The notes: generated from the sequence alone by a model not told the origin. A stretch of 64,000 bases of DNA from Chitinophaga silvatica (GCF_003419895.1 NZ_QPMM01000001.1:868001-932000); one strand, 5' to 3'; numbered from the stretch's first letter, positions 47,225 through 56,566 are shown. Numbers and translations: made by a program.

Positions 47225-49984
47225 TTAATTATACCATTGGAACAAAAATTCAGAAACATACTTTTCTTCATTTACTTTTACCAAATGTTCTGAAGATGGC
47301 AGCATTTCTTCTACTATAAGTTCATCACTTACCCTGGTTAATAGTTTTGTTAGTACCATAACTAAAATCGGACTTTTAAAATTGATGTATTGAGGCTTGT
47401 AATCATCTCTTTTTTGAATGATTTTAAGATCAATTTCATCATTACTACCAGCTTGAATTTTGTTTATTCTGACAAATACTTCATCAGGTAAATTATTTTT
47501 ATACTTCCATTGAATGATTGTCTGGTAAATTTCCCAATCCGTACTTAATCCTGTTAATATTGGTAGTGCCTGCAGTTTAATTTTCCAAGTCTTTCTCTGT
47601 ATAATTATTTTATTATCGATAGAAATTCGTGGATGAAGTATGATATGTTCGGAATAGTTGACATTTTGCTCTTTGAATCTTTTGTCATAGAAACCGTTAA
47701 CAGTATCATGAATAATATATATAGGAGATGGTGGTTTTGTAGAGAACAGATCTAACAACCTGAATAGTGGTGAACGGCCCAAATGAGCTTGAAATCCAAG
47801 ATCATGGACATAGACTCGTTTATTTAAAATAGTATGAAATAAAATGAGCTCATCCAGGTCTTTATCATACTTTACAGAAAGTCCGGTGACAGAAATCTGT
47901 TTATCCGCTTCCAGAATATTATGTCCTCCAGGTACCTGGATCTCATAGTTGAGTAAAGTTGGATGAACATTAGCTGTAAAATAACTCGCATCAGTATTTT
48001 CAAGGTAGATATCTTCGCCCGCATGGGCAGTATTCCAATCTCTTAGTATATCAGTTATCGCTTCTTGTTCAAACAGATGAAGGAATCTGCTCATAAACTT
48101 TCCATAACCATGTACTATTCCACTACTTATCAGAGCTTTGGAAGCAATTGTGGGATCGTATGAAATAATTGGTTGTATAAAACAGGATATTGATGATTTA
48201 CTTTCTGGTAGAATATCCTTTTCGGTAGTCCGCTTATAGGCGTCAAGTAAAAATTCTGATGATATGTCAATGGAATGGTCACTATTCAAATGATGTTCTG
48301 AGATTGAATTTTTGAGTGCGTCCGAATAAGTTATATATTGTTCATATAATTTTTCAAGTAAATTTTCTTTTTTTTTATCCTGCTTTTGATGGATTTGGTA
48401 CTTTTCATAAAAAGTAAGTATATCTATACTTTTTTTATCTGAAAAATTCTCTAAATAAAATTTCTTAATGCTCTCTCGCCTTTCATAAGAATAATCCCAT
48501 ATAGCACATATGTTGTTAAGCTGATTGGCGACCTCAATTGTATTTTTAACGAATGTTTCATCTATTTGCGTTGGCAAAGAGAATTTGCAATCTTCATAGA
48601 TGAATGATTCTTTTTTGATTAGTAGGAGTGTATTTTTAGTATGTTTGAATTTAACAGTATCCTCATCTACTTTTTCTTTTTTTATACTATTTAATTTATC
48701 TACATCTAGTTTAGCGTTAGCCAGAAAATCAGACATTAAATTTCTTTCTTCTTTATTAAGTCCGGCGGCTTCATGTAATGCCAAATACGAATCCATGAAC
48801 AATTTATATGCTTTTTTTATTATATCCCCTCTTGTTTGTACATCTGCCTGTATATATTGATCAAGTATTTCCTTTATTTCTATTAATGTTGATTTTAATG
48901 CTTGGATAGGTTGGTTTTCGCGATAGTTATCTAATAATATTATGAGTTTATGACTCCAATTGGGATCGGTACCGGCAATTGGGATATGAAACTCTAGTAA
49001 CCCATATTCAAACAACTCTAATAAAAATGATGTAATCTGTAATTCTTGCTCATTTCCAATAGTTCCCAACAAGTCATTATAAATTTCGAAATACTGTATC
49101 GGCTTTTGATTAACTTGGTCAACTATATATTCAATCACCTCAGACCTATTGATATGTTGAAATGCTTCTGAATTGTTAGAATTAATCAAAAATTTGTAAG
49201 TATTTGTCTCTTTTGTGATTGTTGGGTTCAATCTGACAAATAATTTATTATAGAAAGGTTCATAACTGAGGAGAATATTCAGTAAGTGTTGGTATAAATA
49301 GTTGTTTAAACGGATTTGACTTGCAGGTGAATTATCAACACAGTTGTTATCAATTGTAATTGGTATACCATTTAAAGAAGTGTTTTTTGCAAAACCTACT
49401 TTGGTAAATGCGCTGAAAGGTGTCGTTTTGGTAGCTGATCTTACAAAATATTTGGCCAGTGCATATTCAGTTTTACTTTCTTTACTACTACGCTGATTAG
49501 AGTTGTAAACTTTACCGGCTTCGGTAAGTAAATCCCAACTTGCAAGTAAAAGCCCGCTTACAAAGTTTTCGTCCTTAATAATCGCACTGAATTTTTTTTG
49601 AATTTTATTGTATTCATCACTGAATTCTGATTTTCCCAATTCTATTAATGAATTAACTTTATGTTTAAGATTTAAATACTTTGTTAACCTTTCCTTTAAT
49701 GGAGGGGATGGTAGATTGTTAAGTATTGTTACTTCTTTCTCTGTAAGAGGTTTATCATTATATATTTTTCGCTTAATATTGATTAATGAATTTCGTTCCA
49801 ATTCATTTATTTGTGTAATTTGTATAAACAATTCATCACAAATCGTATTCTTCATTTGTGGAAGCAAACTTAAAGAATAACATATTTCCAGTACAATATT
49901 GTAGATTTTATTACATTCCAAATCGGCAACTTTATCATAGGTTAACCCACCGATTCGTACCATAGATAGAGGGAATATTTTCAT
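47225..49984 (-). CDS. Lanthipeptide dehydratase, glutamylation part (split LanB)
   Basis: 919-residue lantibiotic dehydratase N-terminal protein. It has the family segment VRSATKTTPFSAFTKVGF (residues 181-198) and the conserved C-terminal block with LGRSPLFRLLDLF and HPRISIDNKIIIQRKTWKI. It uses glutamyl-tRNA to glutamylate Ser/Thr of the precursor; the elimination domain is encoded by the next gene. The length is longer than the N-terminal part of NisB alone, suggesting extra loops. It is encoded 3 bases downstream of the reductase gene. Homology is clear, activity inferred. Confidence 0.9.
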   Translation of the reverse strand: MKIFPLSMVRIGGLTYDKVADLECNKIYNIVLEICYSLSLLPQMKNTICDELFIQITQINELERNSLINIKRKIYNDKPLTEKEVTILNNLPSPPLKERLTKYLNLKHKVNSLIELGKSEFSDEYNKIQKKFSAIIKDENFVSGLLLASWDLLTEAGKVYNSNQRSSKESKTEYALAKYFVRSATKTTPFSAFTKVGFAKNTSLNGIPITIDNNCVDNSPASQIRLNNYLYQHLLNILLSYEPFYNKLFVRLNPTITKETNTYKFLINSNNSEAFQHINRSEVIEYIVDQVNQKPIQYFEIYNDLLGTIGNEQELQITSFLLELFEYGLLEFHIPIAGTDPNWSHKLIILLDNYRENQPIQALKSTLIEIKEILDQYIQADVQTRGDIIKKAYKLFMDSYLALHEAAGLNKEERNLMSDFLANAKLDVDKLNSIKKEKVDEDTVKFKHTKNTLLLIKKESFIYEDCKFSLPTQIDETFVKNTIEVANQLNNICAIWDYSYERRESIKKFYLENFSDKKSIDILTFYEKYQIHQKQDKKKENLLEKLYEQYITYSDALKNSISEHHLNSDHSIDISSEFLLDAYKRTTEKDILPESKSSISCFIQPIISYDPTIASKALISSGIVHGYGKFMSRFLHLFEQEAITDILRDWNTAHAGEDIYLENTDASYFTANVHPTLLNYEIQVPGGHNILEADKQISVTGLSVKYDKDLDELILFHTILNKRVYVHDLGFQAHLGRSPLFRLLDLFSTKPPSPIYIIHDTVNGFYDKRFKEQNVNYSEHIILHPRISIDNKIIIQRKTWKIKLQALPILTGLSTDWEIYQTIIQWKYKNNLPDEVFVRINKIQAGSNDEIDLKIIQKRDDYKPQYINFKSPILVMVLTKLLTRVSDELIVEEMLPSSEHLVKVNEEKYVSEFLFQWYN

Positions 49985-49987
49985 ACA

Positions 49988-51124
49988 TTAATATTTAAAT
50001 ACTACTTTACCAAACTTGTTACTTTCAGAGAATGACCTGTGAACAAATTTACCAATGTTTGAAAAGTCGAACACTGAATCAATAACAATATTGAACTCAT
50101 TATCTTGAAAACCGGAAATAGCGTTTATAAGGTCCTGTTTCTCTCCAAGACAATTTCCAATTATTTGCGCATTTCTGATTGTTAGGTTAATCATTAATTC
50201 TAAGATCGACTGAACGGATTGATTGGAGTTTGGTTTGTTTTCGTATGGCATTTGTTCAAATATTCCGCAAGTAATATATTTCCCTCCATAATGGAGAGAA
50301 GAGATCAATTGTGGAAGATAGACATCTGAAAAAGGGTCCACTATTATATCAAATCCAGAACGTTTCTCTATTTGAATTTTAAGTTGTTCGCTATTCAGCA
50401 TATTGTAACGATCTTCCATAATAATAACATCATCGGCGCCCAAATCCTTCAGCTTCTGTATACACTCTTTTCTTGAAGTACATACACATATCTTTCCAAC
50501 TTTATTTTTGATGGCACTTAGTATAGATAATGAGGTACTGGAGGTACCTGAGGTTATTAGAATATCTTCATCTCCTCTTAAATTTAGCTTGTTGATTATA
50601 CCAAAGGAAGTTTGTGCTCCAATAGTAAATGCACCCCCAATTTCATCAGACATAGATTCAGGAATACTAATTAGCTTTGAATAATGAAAGACTTCATATT
50701 CTTTAGATGAACTATTGGTTCCTACACCTGGATAAACATTTGGGAATCCTGAATAGGGATATGCATAGTTAGGGATTACACGATCGCCGACTTTTAAAGT
50801 CTTCACCCCTGGACCAACTTTTTCAACTATACCACAAAAATCCGATCCAATTGGCCAATAAGATTGATTACCCTGATTCTGTAAATACCTGGCAGCTGTA
50901 AAGCACAGAGCTTTATCTCTGAAATTTAATGAGAAAGCTGTTTTTCTAACATATACTAAATCTTCATTTTCAATATAAGTACTATTGAATTCTGAATTAG
51001 GAACATCTAATAGTGATAGATATACAGGTATTCCATTTATATCAATTTCATCTCGACTTATTATTTCACATTCTTCAGGTTTTAAGTTGAAAGTATCTTT
51101 AGAAACAATTGCAAGTGCTCGCAT
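49988..51124 (-). CDS. MDR-family reductase, candidate dehydroamino-acid (LanJ-type) reductase
   Basis: 378-residue medium-chain dehydrogenase/reductase. The GroES-like N-terminal domain has SLNFRDKALC and VEKVGPGVKTLKVGDRVIP; the Rossmann domain has ILITSGTSSTSLSILSAI. No classical catalytic zinc ligands are obvious, so it is closer to the quinone/enoyl reductase branch that saturates C=C bonds. In other lanthipeptide loci an MDR enzyme (LtnJ) reduces dehydroalanine to D-Ala. Being directly in front of lanB with a 3-base gap, it is a good candidate for the same job. The alternative is an unrelated oxidation of the product. Confidence 0.7.
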   Translation of the reverse strand: MRALAIVSKDTFNLKPEECEIISRDEIDINGIPVYLSLLDVPNSEFNSTYIENEDLVYVRKTAFSLNFRDKALCFTAARYLQNQGNQSYWPIGSDFCGIVEKVGPGVKTLKVGDRVIPNYAYPYSGFPNVYPGVGTNSSSKEYEVFHYSKLISIPESMSDEIGGAFTIGAQTSFGIINKLNLRGDEDILITSGTSSTSLSILSAIKNKVGKICVCTSRKECIQKLKDLGADDVIIMEDRYNMLNSEQLKIQIEKRSGFDIIVDPFSDVYLPQLISSLHYGGKYITCGIFEQMPYENKPNSNQSVQSILELMINLTIRNAQIIGNCLGEKQDLINAISGFQDNEFNIVIDSVFDFSNIGKFVHRSFSESNKFGKVVFKY

Positions 51125-51141
51125 AATAATTTATTTTACTG

Positions 51142-52086
51142 TTATTGGTTTACAAGGGTTAAATTTTCCATTTTTACAGGAGTTACTTTAAATCCCTTTT
51201 TTCTAAGCTGAACTATCAACCCTTCTTTGTACATTAAATGCATAATCCCTACTGCCACAAAATTTCTTTTTTTTCTTAGTAAATCAGGTAAGACTTTAAT
51301 CCAGGCTTTATTTCTGTCAATGAGTAATTGCTGAATAATAGCTGTATTTTTATATGGGGGGGATGAGGTAAATTGATAGTTTATTTCAAAACTTCGGTAC
51401 TTTTCAAAAGTTTTTATTTCTTCGACCATTCTTGATATTTCTGGCGTGATTGTACCATTTTGTATGTAATCTACAAGAGCCATTATACTCGTTCCAATTT
51501 GCTGAGGTGATCCCCATATTTTTGAATTGTCAATTTTTTTTGTCGGACTAAGGTTATCTAATCCAATAATTTCTTTCCCGGATTTACCTGCGAGATCTTG
51601 TAAATAGAAATCGATTGCCTGCTCTTCATTCCCGGAAATTTTTAATAACTTGTTAATATAATCTCCTTGAATAAATGCATATAATCTCCATGCTGGAAAC
51701 TTTGCGCTATCCAATCTATTCAATGGAATATCACCAATTCCAAATAGATAATTCTGTAATGTTTCATAATCCTTAGCTGAAAATATTGAATCGTATTTCA
51801 CATAAGTATTGATGTTTTCGTTTTCTGGAGTTGCGATTTTTTCGCTGCCGGATTTGGAATTGAATTCACCAACAATAGCATCTACATTATTAAAGTAAGA
51901 TTGTACATCCATTAATGAATTCCAAAATGCACTACCAAATAAATGGTTCGTACCAAACAAATAAGAGGGTTGTTTTAACCCATTTCCACTAACTTCCCAT
52001 AATAAGGTACCAGGAATAGAGTCTTGGCAAAAAGTAGCGGTTGTATTAAACAAACATGTACAAATTATAATCACAATCTTTTTCAT
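51142..52086 (-). CDS. Secreted TraB/GumN-family protein
   Basis: About 315 residues. A signal peptide (KKIVIIICTCLFNTTATFCQ) precedes a TraB/GumN fold: SYLFGTNHLFG (GT-x-H motif, near residue 45) and the C-terminal VAVGIMHLMYKEGLIVQLRKKGF, both hallmark motifs. The ATG at 52086 is used; a TTG at 52101 would add five residues before the signal peptide. Family members include the Enterococcus PrgY/TraB proteins that block self-induction by peptide pheromone. Inside a lanthipeptide operon it may help process or neutralise the product outside the cytoplasm; this is inference. Confidence 0.8.
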   Translation of the reverse strand: MKKIVIIICTCLFNTTATFCQDSIPGTLLWEVSGNGLKQPSYLFGTNHLFGSAFWNSLMDVQSYFNNVDAIVGEFNSKSGSEKIATPENENINTYVKYDSIFSAKDYETLQNYLFGIGDIPLNRLDSAKFPAWRLYAFIQGDYINKLLKISGNEEQAIDFYLQDLAGKSGKEIIGLDNLSPTKKIDNSKIWGSPQQIGTSIMALVDYIQNGTITPEISRMVEEIKTFEKYRSFEINYQFTSSPPYKNTAIIQQLLIDRNKAWIKVLPDLLRKKRNFVAVGIMHLMYKEGLIVQLRKKGFKVTPVKMENLTLVNQ

Positions 52087-52128
52087 CTTGGATGAATTCA
52101 ATGGTTATTCAAAATAATATGGAGATAT

Positions 52129-52157
52129 GGGGCTGCCTCTATATTAAAGGTAGCCCC
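52129..52157 (-). terminator. Post-precursor hairpin, probable partial terminator
   Basis: On the minus strand a 9-base stem (52157-52149 with 52137-52129, one G-U pair) lies 8 bases after the precursor stop and 43 bases before the TraB-like ATG. There is no T-run after it, so it is more likely an attenuator or RNA-stability element that keeps precursor levels above those of the enzymes. Confidence 0.5.
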
Positions 52158-52165
52158 GGTTTAAA

Positions 52166-52435
52166 TTAAGCTATTAACCTGTTTGTTGTGGTAACCGTTG
52201 TGGTGGTTATCTTGGTACACTCGGTAGAGTTTCCATAAGGAGGCCAGGATTGAGCTTTACTGTAATCAGTATAAATTGTCCATGTAAGAGCAGTAACTGC
52301 AGCACTAGCTATGACGCACTGAGGAGTCGTAGTGTAGGCATCATCCCCTCCTTTAGCTGTATGTGCTATTTCGGGTTTAAGCTCTGTGATGAAGCTTTGA
52401 ACTTTAAGTTCATCAAGTTTGAGTTTTTTTTTCAT
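52166..52435 (-). CDS. Class I lanthipeptide precursor, Thr-rich core
   Basis: 89-residue precursor. The leader (1-30) starts MKKKLKLDELKVQSFITEL, matching the Bacteroidota class I lanthipeptide leader pattern, and ends with the Gly-Gly cleavage site at residues 29-30. The 59-residue core starts with Asp31 and has only two cysteines (Cys40, Cys73) but about twenty Ser/Thr, including TTT before Cys40 and the clusters TTTT and TTT near the C-terminus. At most two lanthionine rings can form, so many residues could stay as Dha/Dhb, be reduced, or carry sugars. It is the first gene of the minus-strand operon. Confidence 0.9.
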   Translation of the reverse strand: MKKKLKLDELKVQSFITELKPEIAHTAKGGDDAYTTTPQCVIASAAVTALTWTIYTDYSKAQSWPPYGNSTECTKITTTTVTTTNRLIA

Positions 52436-52904
52436 GTTGTTTTGTTTTAAGGGTAAAAAAAAAGCGTGGAATTAGTTTTCTGAAATGGGAGAGTTAATAG
52501 CATAGAAACCCTATATATTCTGTTTAAAGAATATAAACTCAATTAGGATTGCATTCTGCAACAGTAACTATATATTTCCTCCAGTCATATTTGGATTGGG
52601 AATAATACAAAATGTATAATCTTGTTAACTAAAATCATCATAACGTAGAATTTTTGAAATCAGATAATCAACTAACAGAAATAACGAAAAGAAAGTATTA
52701 ATATTCGGGTTGCTAACGACTACAGGGTTCTCAACAGCTACAATTTATTATACGTACACTACTAAACTTATCTACACTTATTTAAATATGCAAAAAAGTA
52801 AGGCAACACGTTTATTTTTTTATAGATTTAGTATATCATATTTAATACGAAAGAATGTACTAGTTCAAATATAAACAATCAATTAGCAAAACCAAATATT
52901 ATCA
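52436..52904. promoter_or_regulatory. Divergent control region of the lanthipeptide locus
   Basis: 469 bases of AT-rich DNA between the precursor gene and the plus-strand glycosyltransferase gene; both operons must start here. A 7-base perfect palindrome arm pair (52514-52520 with 52529-52535, 8-base spacer) lies 79-100 bases upstream of the precursor ATG and is a candidate operator. I found no perfect TAnnTTTG box on either strand and no regulator gene in the locus. Confidence 0.45.
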
Positions 52905-54584
52905 ATGATTTTTTTGTCGGCCCAACCTGATTCCCCTGTATTTGTCTGGCAGCTTCAAATTCTTTTAAGAAACCTAAATTATCTTGGGGTACCAAAGCTC
53001 AATATTCATGTACTGTTTGGATATAATCCTTATAAAGGTATAGAACCACTGTGTAGAGAATTTATAAAAGAGTATAACGATATAGCTTGTTTTTTTTCGT
53101 ATCCCGATATCAGAGATAATAAGTTTTATGTCTCATCTATCCGGCCACACATAGTTAAGCAACATTATTCTGCTAATAAGATAGAAAGGCATGAGACAGT
53201 TTTTTATCACGATTCAGATATCTATTTTACCAGACTCCCAAGATTCGATGATGTAGAAGATGATAACACATGGTATGTTTCTGATACTAAAAGCTATTTA
53301 GATACTAAATATATCAGAAAGCATGGTGAATATGTGCTTGATGATATGTGTAAAATAGTTGGAATTGATAAATCAACTGTAATATCTAATGATGAAAATG
53401 CAGGCGGTGCTCAGTATCTTATTCGGAATGTTGATTATGAGTTTTGGAATAAAGTACAAAGAGATAGTGAGAGACTATTCAGTCATTTACTCTCAAATGA
53501 ACAAAAATATGCATCGCTGTTTGCAAAAGAGAATGCCATACCGGTTAATGAATATAAGTACATCCAGGCATGGTGTAGTGATATGTGGGCTGTACTTTGG
53601 AATGGATTGTTTTATGGACATAAAATAAGGATTAGTAAGGAAATGGAATTTAGCTGGCCAACATCAGATGTTCATGAATGGAACCAAATGTGTATTTATC
53701 ATGATTCAGGAATACTGGAATCAGACTCAGATAAATATTTTTATAAAGGAAGTTTTAAAGAAAATACACCTATTCATAACGACTGGAATCATTTAAGATC
53801 AGACAGCTGTAGTGCTAAGTATGCCAATGAAATTAGCGCTGCAGGAAATAATACTTTTTACAAGCTTGATGATGCTGTATTTGTAATACTTGTGGAAACA
53901 GATATTAGTGATAATACTGTGAAATTGGATATTTTCATACGATTTATTACAAGATATTTTCAAACAAATATTTTAGTGATTGAGATTGGCAGCGTGCAAA
54001 GGCTGGTTCCAGAAAAATGGGAAATAAATATATCGTATGAGTATTACAACAATCTGTCGACTTTACGAAGCTCTAATTGGGTCAGGAAGTTTAATAACGA
54101 AATATTAATATTTCATGACTTAGAAACAATCATATCCCCATACCAGCTATACTCAGCTGCGTGCTTAATCAGACATAAGGTAGCCGATCTTGTAATCCCT
54201 TTTGATTCTGGAGCATCAATTATAGCTAATGACAAAATAGAAACATTTTCTAAAGAAACAGATATTCGGATTTTAAATACCCATAATTCCAAGACCACGA
54301 CTCTGAATAATCTTTATGGGGGAAATACATACCTGATTACAACTGAATTATTTATTAAAGGAGAATACAATAGTTTCCTGTTTTCATCCAATTTATACAA
54401 TGAGCTGAGCCGAATATCAAGAGCTAAGGTGCTTGGATTTAAAGTGAAAAAAATAAAAGGGAAGTTTTTTATTTGGAATGACCAGAGGGTTCTTAATAAT
54501 GTTGAAGAATCTTCTGAAATTTTAAGAAATAGTCAAACAGAGGCATTAGAGTTAATCGATTATATACATTCAAACGAGCCGTGA
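52905..54584 (+). CDS. Two-domain putative glycosyltransferase of the lanthipeptide locus
   Basis: 559 residues. The N-terminal domain (about 1-310) begins with a strand IFLSAQPDSPVFVWQLQILL and has a DxD motif Asp103-Ser-Asp105 in VFYHDSDIYFTRL, as in metal-dependent GT-A enzymes. The C-terminal part (about 320-500), starting AVFVILVETDIS and containing ADLVIPFDSGAS, resembles a second GT2/galactosyltransferase-like fold, but the DxD position reads HDLET, so it may be inactive. It is the first gene of the plus-strand arm; its stop is one base before the LanC gene. No signal peptide. Confidence 0.65.
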   Translation: MIFLSAQPDSPVFVWQLQILLRNLNYLGVPKLNIHVLFGYNPYKGIEPLCREFIKEYNDIACFFSYPDIRDNKFYVSSIRPHIVKQHYSANKIERHETVFYHDSDIYFTRLPRFDDVEDDNTWYVSDTKSYLDTKYIRKHGEYVLDDMCKIVGIDKSTVISNDENAGGAQYLIRNVDYEFWNKVQRDSERLFSHLLSNEQKYASLFAKENAIPVNEYKYIQAWCSDMWAVLWNGLFYGHKIRISKEMEFSWPTSDVHEWNQMCIYHDSGILESDSDKYFYKGSFKENTPIHNDWNHLRSDSCSAKYANEISAAGNNTFYKLDDAVFVILVETDISDNTVKLDIFIRFITRYFQTNILVIEIGSVQRLVPEKWEINISYEYYNNLSTLRSSNWVRKFNNEILIFHDLETIISPYQLYSAACLIRHKVADLVIPFDSGASIIANDKIETFSKETDIRILNTHNSKTTTLNNLYGGNTYLITTELFIKGEYNSFLFSSNLYNELSRISRAKVLGFKVKKIKGKFFIWNDQRVLNNVEESSEILRNSQTEALELIDYIHSNEP

Positions 54585-54585
54585 T

Positions 54586-56532
54586 ATGCCTAATAAAAAA
54601 TTAATGTTTAAGGATAAGTACTTAAAATTAGCTGAGTATATAGGGAAGATATTAATCGAAGAAGCCTATTGGTCAGAAAGTGGTGTCTGTTGGCCAACAA
54701 ATAGAAAAGACAGAGATACTCAGGTTGGTTCTGAACGTTTATATATGTATGACGGTGATAGTGGTATAATACTGTTTTTACTTGAACTATACAAATTAAC
54801 AGGAGAAGAAAAATATATTGATTTAATAAAATCGGCAGCAAATAGGATTGCAAATAATATAGATACCGTTGGAGATCCCGGGTTTTATACAGGAATGGCA
54901 GGAATAGCTTACGTACTATTTAAAGTGGGGGAAACATTGAATGAAACAATTTACACAGCAAAAGCAATTGAAATATTATGTATTTACAGACATCCTGATC
55001 TGGTGTTACATAATGATGATTTTCTTATGGGTAACGCAGGCATATTACTTTCCCTTACGTATTTATACTCAAGGAGCAAAGATGAACGCTTGTTGGAGAT
55101 TGTTTTAACTTACATTGAAAGAATACTTACAAATGCACATCATAATAAAGATGGTATTTTCTGGAATAGATATAAACAACAAATAAGAAGTCTCAGTGGA
55201 TTTTCTCACGGATCCTCAGGAATAGGATTTGTTTTAATAGAGGTTGGAAATTACTTTGATGTCGATCCCCTAAAAGAAATTGGCGCCGCTGCATTTTGGT
55301 ATGAAAATGCGTCATTTAATCGAAATACCTGTAACTGGCCCGATATGAGACATGGAATATTTGATTTTGATAAAGATTATCCCCGGTTTAAAACTGCATA
55401 TCTAAAACAAGAATTTGATATCTTCAACGAGTCGGGAGATACAGTTGCATGGTGTCATGGTGCTCCTGGAATTTGCTTGGCAAGGCTAAGAGCATATGGT
55501 ATTACCAGGGATAAAATCTACAAAAAAGATATTAATAATGCTATTAAGAAGATCAAAATGTATTTAAAGAGTGATGAAGCGAACGAACTAAATCTTTCTT
55601 TATGTCATGGATTAGGATCATTAATAAGTGTTTTTATAGAGAAATATAATGTAGATAAAAAAGACTCATCATTAAAGTTCGCCCAAAAAATTGTTTCGAA
55701 CTACTTACATAAGAATGTTGGAATATTGGATGAAATGAAAGATGACCTAAGTTTATTTAATGGCTTATCAGGTATTGGGTATTTATTTTTACAACTATAT
55801 TCACCATATTTAGTCATATCTCCGTTAGCACCGAGAATTAATGACCAAAAGAACAATAGCAAAGTGAGTGGATATTTTAGCGAGTCGTTTATTAATGATT
55901 TGTTCTCAAGAAAATTATTTCCCATAACAACAAAAATAATAACGGAAAATAAACAAGTAACACATTTAGTACATAAAACTCATTACAGGTATTTCTACAA
56001 ATCCTTATTACAATCTCTGGAGCAAACGATTAAAGCAAATAGTCCTTTCGCTTTGTTAAAAGAATCTTTTAAAATAGAGTCAACCATAAGAAAAGCTGAC
56101 AGCAAAGTATTCAACAATTGTTTTTTTCATATCCGGCAATTACATGCAGAAGAACAAACTTTATATTTTAGTCAAACAGATTATAGTTTGTTACTTCACT
56201 TAAGAATAAGAAGCGATCCATATATATTAATTAAAAAAGTGTCAAACGAATGGTGTGATTTTCATAGAGTGAATAATAATAAAGGGTCGATTGAAATAAA
56301 TAATTATGTTTTACTAAACCCTTTATATGATGGTGTTGAAATTAGTTATATTGGAAATTATACAAATAAGTTGTTGTCCATTCTTAGTTCCCCTATGAGT
56401 GTAAAGGAGGTAATTAATATTTTGAAATTGGAGACTGATCTAGAAGAAAGAGAAGAAGTAGAATTTCAAAACCTAATTATTTGCCAAATATCTGTACTTC
56501 TTCAGAAAAGATGTCTGATAATTGAAAATTAA
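54586..56532 (+). CDS. LanC cyclase with C-terminal extension
   Basis: 648 residues. Residues 1-420 form a LanC toroid with motifs YTGMAGIAYVLF, GFSHGSSGIGFVLIE and FNGLSGIGYLFLQL, and the full zinc site: Cys290 in AWCHGAPG, and Cys340-His341 in LCHGLGS. It should form (methyl)lanthionine rings by adding Cys to Dha/Dhb. About 220 more residues follow. Their last 60 (SSPMSVKEVINILKLETDL onward) look like a PqqD/RRE-like winged helix, possibly for leader binding. The gene starts one base after the glycosyltransferase stop. LanM-type kinase/lyase domains are absent, so it is class I. Confidence 0.85.
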   Translation: MPNKKLMFKDKYLKLAEYIGKILIEEAYWSESGVCWPTNRKDRDTQVGSERLYMYDGDSGIILFLLELYKLTGEEKYIDLIKSAANRIANNIDTVGDPGFYTGMAGIAYVLFKVGETLNETIYTAKAIEILCIYRHPDLVLHNDDFLMGNAGILLSLTYLYSRSKDERLLEIVLTYIERILTNAHHNKDGIFWNRYKQQIRSLSGFSHGSSGIGFVLIEVGNYFDVDPLKEIGAAAFWYENASFNRNTCNWPDMRHGIFDFDKDYPRFKTAYLKQEFDIFNESGDTVAWCHGAPGICLARLRAYGITRDKIYKKDINNAIKKIKMYLKSDEANELNLSLCHGLGSLISVFIEKYNVDKKDSSLKFAQKIVSNYLHKNVGILDEMKDDLSLFNGLSGIGYLFLQLYSPYLVISPLAPRINDQKNNSKVSGYFSESFINDLFSRKLFPITTKIITENKQVTHLVHKTHYRYFYKSLLQSLEQTIKANSPFALLKESFKIESTIRKADSKVFNNCFFHIRQLHAEEQTLYFSQTDYSLLLHLRIRSDPYILIKKVSNEWCDFHRVNNNKGSIEINNYVLLNPLYDGVEISYIGNYTNKLLSILSSPMSVKEVINILKLETDLEEREEVEFQNLIICQISVLLQKRCLIIEN

Positions 56533-56566
56533 TCACTAAAATTTTATTAATATAAACCAATAGGTT

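Noticed and set aside
52441..52904. Search for additional short precursor genes in the divergent region
   Set aside because: No frame with a lanthipeptide-type leader was found on either strand.
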